From an uncultured Collinsella sp. (lineage in GTDB: Bacteria; Actinomycetota; Coriobacteriia; Coriobacteriales; Coriobacteriaceae): a stretch of DNA of 8,795 bases. The position numbers and the translations under genes are program-made. Shown here piece after piece: positions 6,928-8,795 of this stretch; within the stretch, counting starts at the first letter, position 1; each line of letters begins with the position of its first letter. Location of the stretch: assembly GCA_902489955.1 (NCBI GenBank), contig CABUBY010000070.1, forward strand, positions 1 through 8,795, in the 5' to 3' direction. Under the pieces are notes generated by a model. That model was not told where the DNA came from. It saw only the letters and a program-made list of their open reading frames with translations, and did no database searches.

Positions 6928-6984
6928 GTCTCAATCTGTAACATCTAGGCTCAATTTGGCCCTCTACCTGTTACAGTTCGAGAC
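6928..6984 (+). repeat. 57-bp quasi-palindromic element, copy 2
   Basis: Ends at 6928-6943 and 6969-6984 are inverted repeats matching at 14 of 16 positions (GTCTC...CTGTAACA and its complement). The centre contains CTCAATTT. It lies 23 bp from copy 1 in inverted orientation, so the 137-bp unit could fold as one long imperfect hairpin. It contains no coding capacity. A REP- or MITE-like dispersed repeat or a tandem regulator site are both possible. Confidence 0.75.
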
Positions 6985-7010
6985 AAACAAACCTACAGAC
7001 AGCCCCGACA

Positions 7011-7055
7011 CAAAGAAAGGCTCCCCTCTCGCCCAGTGGACGGGAGGGGAGCCTT
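7011..7055 (-). terminator. Rho-independent terminator of the ABC-transporter operon
   Basis: A perfect 12-bp stem, AAGGCTCCCCTC (7017-7028) with GAGGGGAGCCTT (7044-7055), has a 15-base loop. Read on the minus strand, the arm is followed by TTTCTTT. It lies about 69 bases past the ATPase stop codon. Confidence 0.85.
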
Positions 7056-7105
7056 ATATGTGACCGCGGCAAAAGGATGGAAATACCGCAGTCGCCCAAA
7101 GGAAG

Positions 7106-7124
7106 GGCCTGGTTGCACCGGGCC
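7106..7124 (-). repeat. Small hairpin at the ATPase stop codon
   Basis: GGCCTGGT (7106-7113) pairs with ACCGGGCC (7117-7124), with one G-T wobble and a three-base loop. On the minus strand it is followed by CTTCCTTT. It may add to termination or 3'-end stability, but is weaker than the downstream terminator. Confidence 0.4.
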
Positions 7125-8323
7125 TAGATAAGGTTCTTGCCAGAGACCTTATCGAAGAGGTGGGTCGCGTTCTTCTCAAACTTGAACCAGATGGTGTCGC
7201 CAGCCTTGAGCGCGCCCTTGGCCTCGAGGTCGACGACGGGGATAATCAGGACAAACTGGCCGTCGGGAGCGGTCACGTGGACATGCTCGGTCGAGCCCAT
7301 GAGCTCGGTCACCTCGACGGTACCCTGGAGCGCGCCCTCCTCGCCCTTGTCGGCAAGCAGGATCTGCTCGGGACGCACGCCGGCCGTAATCTCCTTCACG
7401 TCGCCGCCGTCCCAGTTGAGGGCAAGTTGAGCGCAAGTCTCGGGGGCGAGTGCCACGTTCATATCCTCGGTCTTGACGGTAAAGCCGTTGCCCGAGCGCA
7501 CCAGCTGGGCATCGAAGAAGTTCATCTGCGGCACGCCGATGAAGCCGGCGACGAAGATGTTCGCGGGATGGTTGAAGACCTCCTGCGGCGTGGCGATCTG
7601 CTGGACGACGCCGTCCTTCATGACCACGATACGGTCACCGAGGGTCATGGCCTCGGTCTGGTCGTGAGTAACATAAATGAACGTGCCCTTGATCTCGTGG
7701 CGCAGCTTAATGAGCTCGGCACGCATCTGGTTACGAAGCTTGGCGTCCAGGTTGGACAGCGGCTCGTCCATCAGGAAGACCTTGGGGTCACGCACGATGG
7801 CGCGGCCGATAGCGACACGCTGGCGCTGGCCGCCGGAGAGCGCCTTGGGCTTACGGTCGAGGTACTCGGTAATGCCCAGAATCTCGGCAGCAGAGCGAAC
7901 CTTGCGGTCGATCTCGTCCTTGGGAACCTTCTTGAGCTCGAGCGTAAATGCCATGTTCTCGTACACCGTCATATTGGGGTACAGAGCGTAGCTCTGGAAC
8001 ACCATGGCGATGTCGCGGTCCTTGGGCGCCACGTCGTTGACACGCTTGCCGTCGATGAGCACATCGCCCGAGGTGATGTCCTCCAGGCCGGCGACCATGC
8101 GCATCGTCGTGGACTTACCGCAGCCAGAGGGGCCAACGAGGACGACGAACTCCTGGTCGTGAACGGTGAGGTTGAAGTCCTCTACAGCGAGCACACCGTC
8201 CTCGGTAACCTTGAGGTTGTGCTTCTTCTCCTCGGTCTTCTTCTTTTTGCCAAAGAAGCCCTTCTTTTTGGACTCGGTGTTGGGATACACCTTCTGAACA
8301 TGTTTGAGAACGATCTCGGCCAT
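7124..8323 (-). CDS. msmK: MsmK/UgpC-type sugar ABC-transporter ATP-binding protein
   Basis: Energising ATPase of a CUT1 carbohydrate importer, bound to the cytoplasmic side of MalF/MalG-type permeases. Motifs occur in order: Walker A GPSGCGKST (64-72), Q-loop Gln110, signature LSGGQRQR (162-169), Walker B VFLMDEP (182-188), H-loop His220 in YVTHD. A C-terminal TOBE/MalK-like regulatory region follows (ITAGVRPEQI, 312-321; MGSTEHVHV, 342-350). The protein has 399 residues against about 370 for typical MsmK/UgpC. The excess is a Lys-rich insert at about residues 16-42, between the first strand (VYPN) and AVEDFNL. The start is supported by AAAGG seven bases upstream (8331-8335, minus strand). 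It follows the permease gene after 68 bp and ends the operon. Such ATPases can serve several importers, so the substrate is not fixed; maltodextrin is inferred from malQ and glgP nearby. Confidence 0.95.
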   Translation of the reverse strand: MAEIVLKHVQKVYPNTESKKKGFFGKKKKTEEKKHNLKVTEDGVLAVEDFNLTVHDQEFVVLVGPSGCGKSTTMRMVAGLEDITSGDVLIDGKRVNDVAPKDRDIAMVFQSYALYPNMTVYENMAFTLELKKVPKDEIDRKVRSAAEILGITEYLDRKPKALSGGQRQRVAIGRAIVRDPKVFLMDEPLSNLDAKLRNQMRAELIKLRHEIKGTFIYVTHDQTEAMTLGDRIVVMKDGVVQQIATPQEVFNHPANIFVAGFIGVPQMNFFDAQLVRSGNGFTVKTEDMNVALAPETCAQLALNWDGGDVKEITAGVRPEQILLADKGEEGALQGTVEVTELMGSTEHVHVTAPDGQFVLIIPVVDLEAKGALKAGDTIWFKFEKNATHLFDKVSGKNLI

Positions 8324-8340
8324 GTCTTTACCTTTCGATA

Positions 8341-8367
8341 TGCGGCGCCGCGCTGAGGGGCGCCGCA
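8341..8367 (-). repeat. Intercistronic hairpin between permease and ATPase genes
   Basis: TGCGGCGCC (8341-8349) and GGCGCCGCA (8359-8367) form a perfect 9-bp GC-rich stem with a 9-base loop. In the minus-strand transcript it ends five bases before the AAAGG of the ATPase ribosome binding site. There is no T-run, so it is not an intrinsic terminator. An mRNA-processing or stability element, or an influence on ATPase translation, is more likely. Confidence 0.7.
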
Positions 8368-8391
8368 GAAACTTGCAAAACAGTTACGGCA

Positions 8392-8795
8392 TCAGCCCTT
8401 GACGGCACCTGCCACCACGCCGTCGATGATGTACTTCTGACAGAGGATGTACATGATAACGATGGGGATAACGACCATCATGATGCAGGCCATCATGGGG
8501 CCGAGCTCGACGTGGCCGTAGCCGCCGCGGAAGTACTGGATCAAGATAGGAATGGTCTTGTACTTGGTGGAGTCGAGCGTAAGGTAGGGCAGCAGATAGT
8601 CGTTCCAGACCCACATGGTCTCGAGGATGCCGACCGAAAGATAGGTGGGCTTCATGATGGGAAGGACGATCTTAAAGAACACCTGGACCGGGTTGCAGCC
8701 GTCGATCATGGCCGCCTCTTCGATCTCGAGCGGAATGTTCTTTACAAAGCCGGCGAACATAAAGACCGCCAGGCCCGCGCCAAAGCCGAGGTAGA
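8392..8795 (-). CDS. MalG-type sugar ABC-transporter permease (3' part, 5' end outside window)
   Basis: The C-terminal 133 residues of an inner-membrane permease of the CUT1 carbohydrate uptake family. The EAA loop that docks onto the ATPase is clear: EEAAMIDGCNPVQVFFKIVLP. Flanking hydrophobic stretches (LGFGAGLAVFMFAG before the loop, MACIMMVVIPIVIMYIL after it) are membrane helices. The end VVAGAVKG matches the GLTAGAVKG-like ends of MalG/LacG/UgpE proteins. The frame is open to the window edge, so the true start lies beyond 8795; the Met codon at 8760 is internal. A partner MalF-type permease and a substrate-binding protein are expected upstream on this strand. Substrate is not determinable from this fragment. 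Confidence 0.93.
   Translation of the reverse strand, partial: YLGFGAGLAVFMFAGFVKNIPLEIEEAAMIDGCNPVQVFFKIVLPIMKPTYLSVGILETMWVWNDYLLPYLTLDSTKYKTIPILIQYFRGGYGHVELGPMMACIMMVVIPIVIMYILCQKYIIDGVVAGAVKG

Larger units (their letters stand above)
6811..7123. other. Convergent intergenic region, non-coding
   Basis: No open reading frame here has a ribosome binding site or recognisable protein. A 61-codon frame at 6878-7063 runs through the repeats and the terminator hairpin, and I do not regard it as a gene. The region holds two 57-bp quasi-palindromes (6848-6904 and 6928-6984), a short direct repeat CTCGACC at 6837-6843 and 6850-6856, the minus-strand terminator of the ABC ATPase gene, and a weaker hairpin overlapping that gene's stop codon. 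Confidence 0.75.

Noticed and set aside
6878..7063. Possible 61-residue protein in the convergent intergenic region
   Set aside because: No ribosome binding site, and the frame runs through both a repeat element and the ATPase terminator hairpin.
7160..8356. 398-codon plus-strand frame opposite the ATPase gene
   Set aside because: The complementary strand carries every ABC ATPase motif. The antisense frame is a by-product of GC-rich codon use and lacks a ribosome binding site.

Overview
The window looks like chromosomal DNA of a high-GC, gut-type actinobacterium, most likely a Coriobacteriia member such as Collinsella. This is inferred from the GC-rich coding sequence, the strong AGGAG-type ribosome binding sites, and the character of the proteins; no 16S rRNA or other marker gene is present to confirm it. 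There is no phage, transposase, CRISPR array, tRNA or rRNA in the window.

Layout from left to right. Positions 95-1300 (minus strand) encode an exported cell-wall hydrolase: a twin-arginine-like signal peptide, a long PcsB/CwlO-type coiled coil, and a C-terminal cysteine/histidine (CHAP or NlpC/P60-like) domain. After a 266-bp divergent promoter region, galE (UDP-glucose 4-epimerase, 1567-2628, plus) follows and ends in a clear terminator. malQ (4-alpha-glucanotransferase, 2849-4354, plus) has its own promoter, with a 19-bp dyad placed between the -35 and -10 boxes. glgP (alpha-glucan phosphorylase, 4483-6750, plus) follows after a 128-bp gap holding a hairpin with a weak T-tract, so partial read-through from malQ is plausible. 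On the opposite strand, converging on glgP, lie an MsmK/UgpC-type sugar ABC-transporter ATPase (7124-8323) and, upstream of it, the 3' part of a MalG-type permease (8392 to the window edge).

Functionally most of the window is one theme. A CUT1 ABC transporter, probably for maltodextrin or related oligosaccharides, brings sugar in. MalQ rearranges short alpha-1,4-glucans and GlgP phosphorolyses them to glucose-1-phosphate. GalE interconverts UDP-glucose and UDP-galactose, linking the same sugar-phosphate pool to galactose use and wall or capsule precursors. The substrate assignment of the transporter rests on neighbourhood only.

The genes themselves are ordinary. The least explained DNA is the 373-bp convergent glgP/msmK intergenic region. 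It contains two 57-bp quasi-palindromic elements in inverted orientation, 23 bp apart, flanked by terminators for each gene. Other points of interest are the malQ operator-like dyad, a lysine-rich insertion near the N-terminus of the ABC ATPase, an intercistronic hairpin between permease and ATPase, and an asparagine at the GalE substrate-gate position. I did not find a convincing new multi-gene system.
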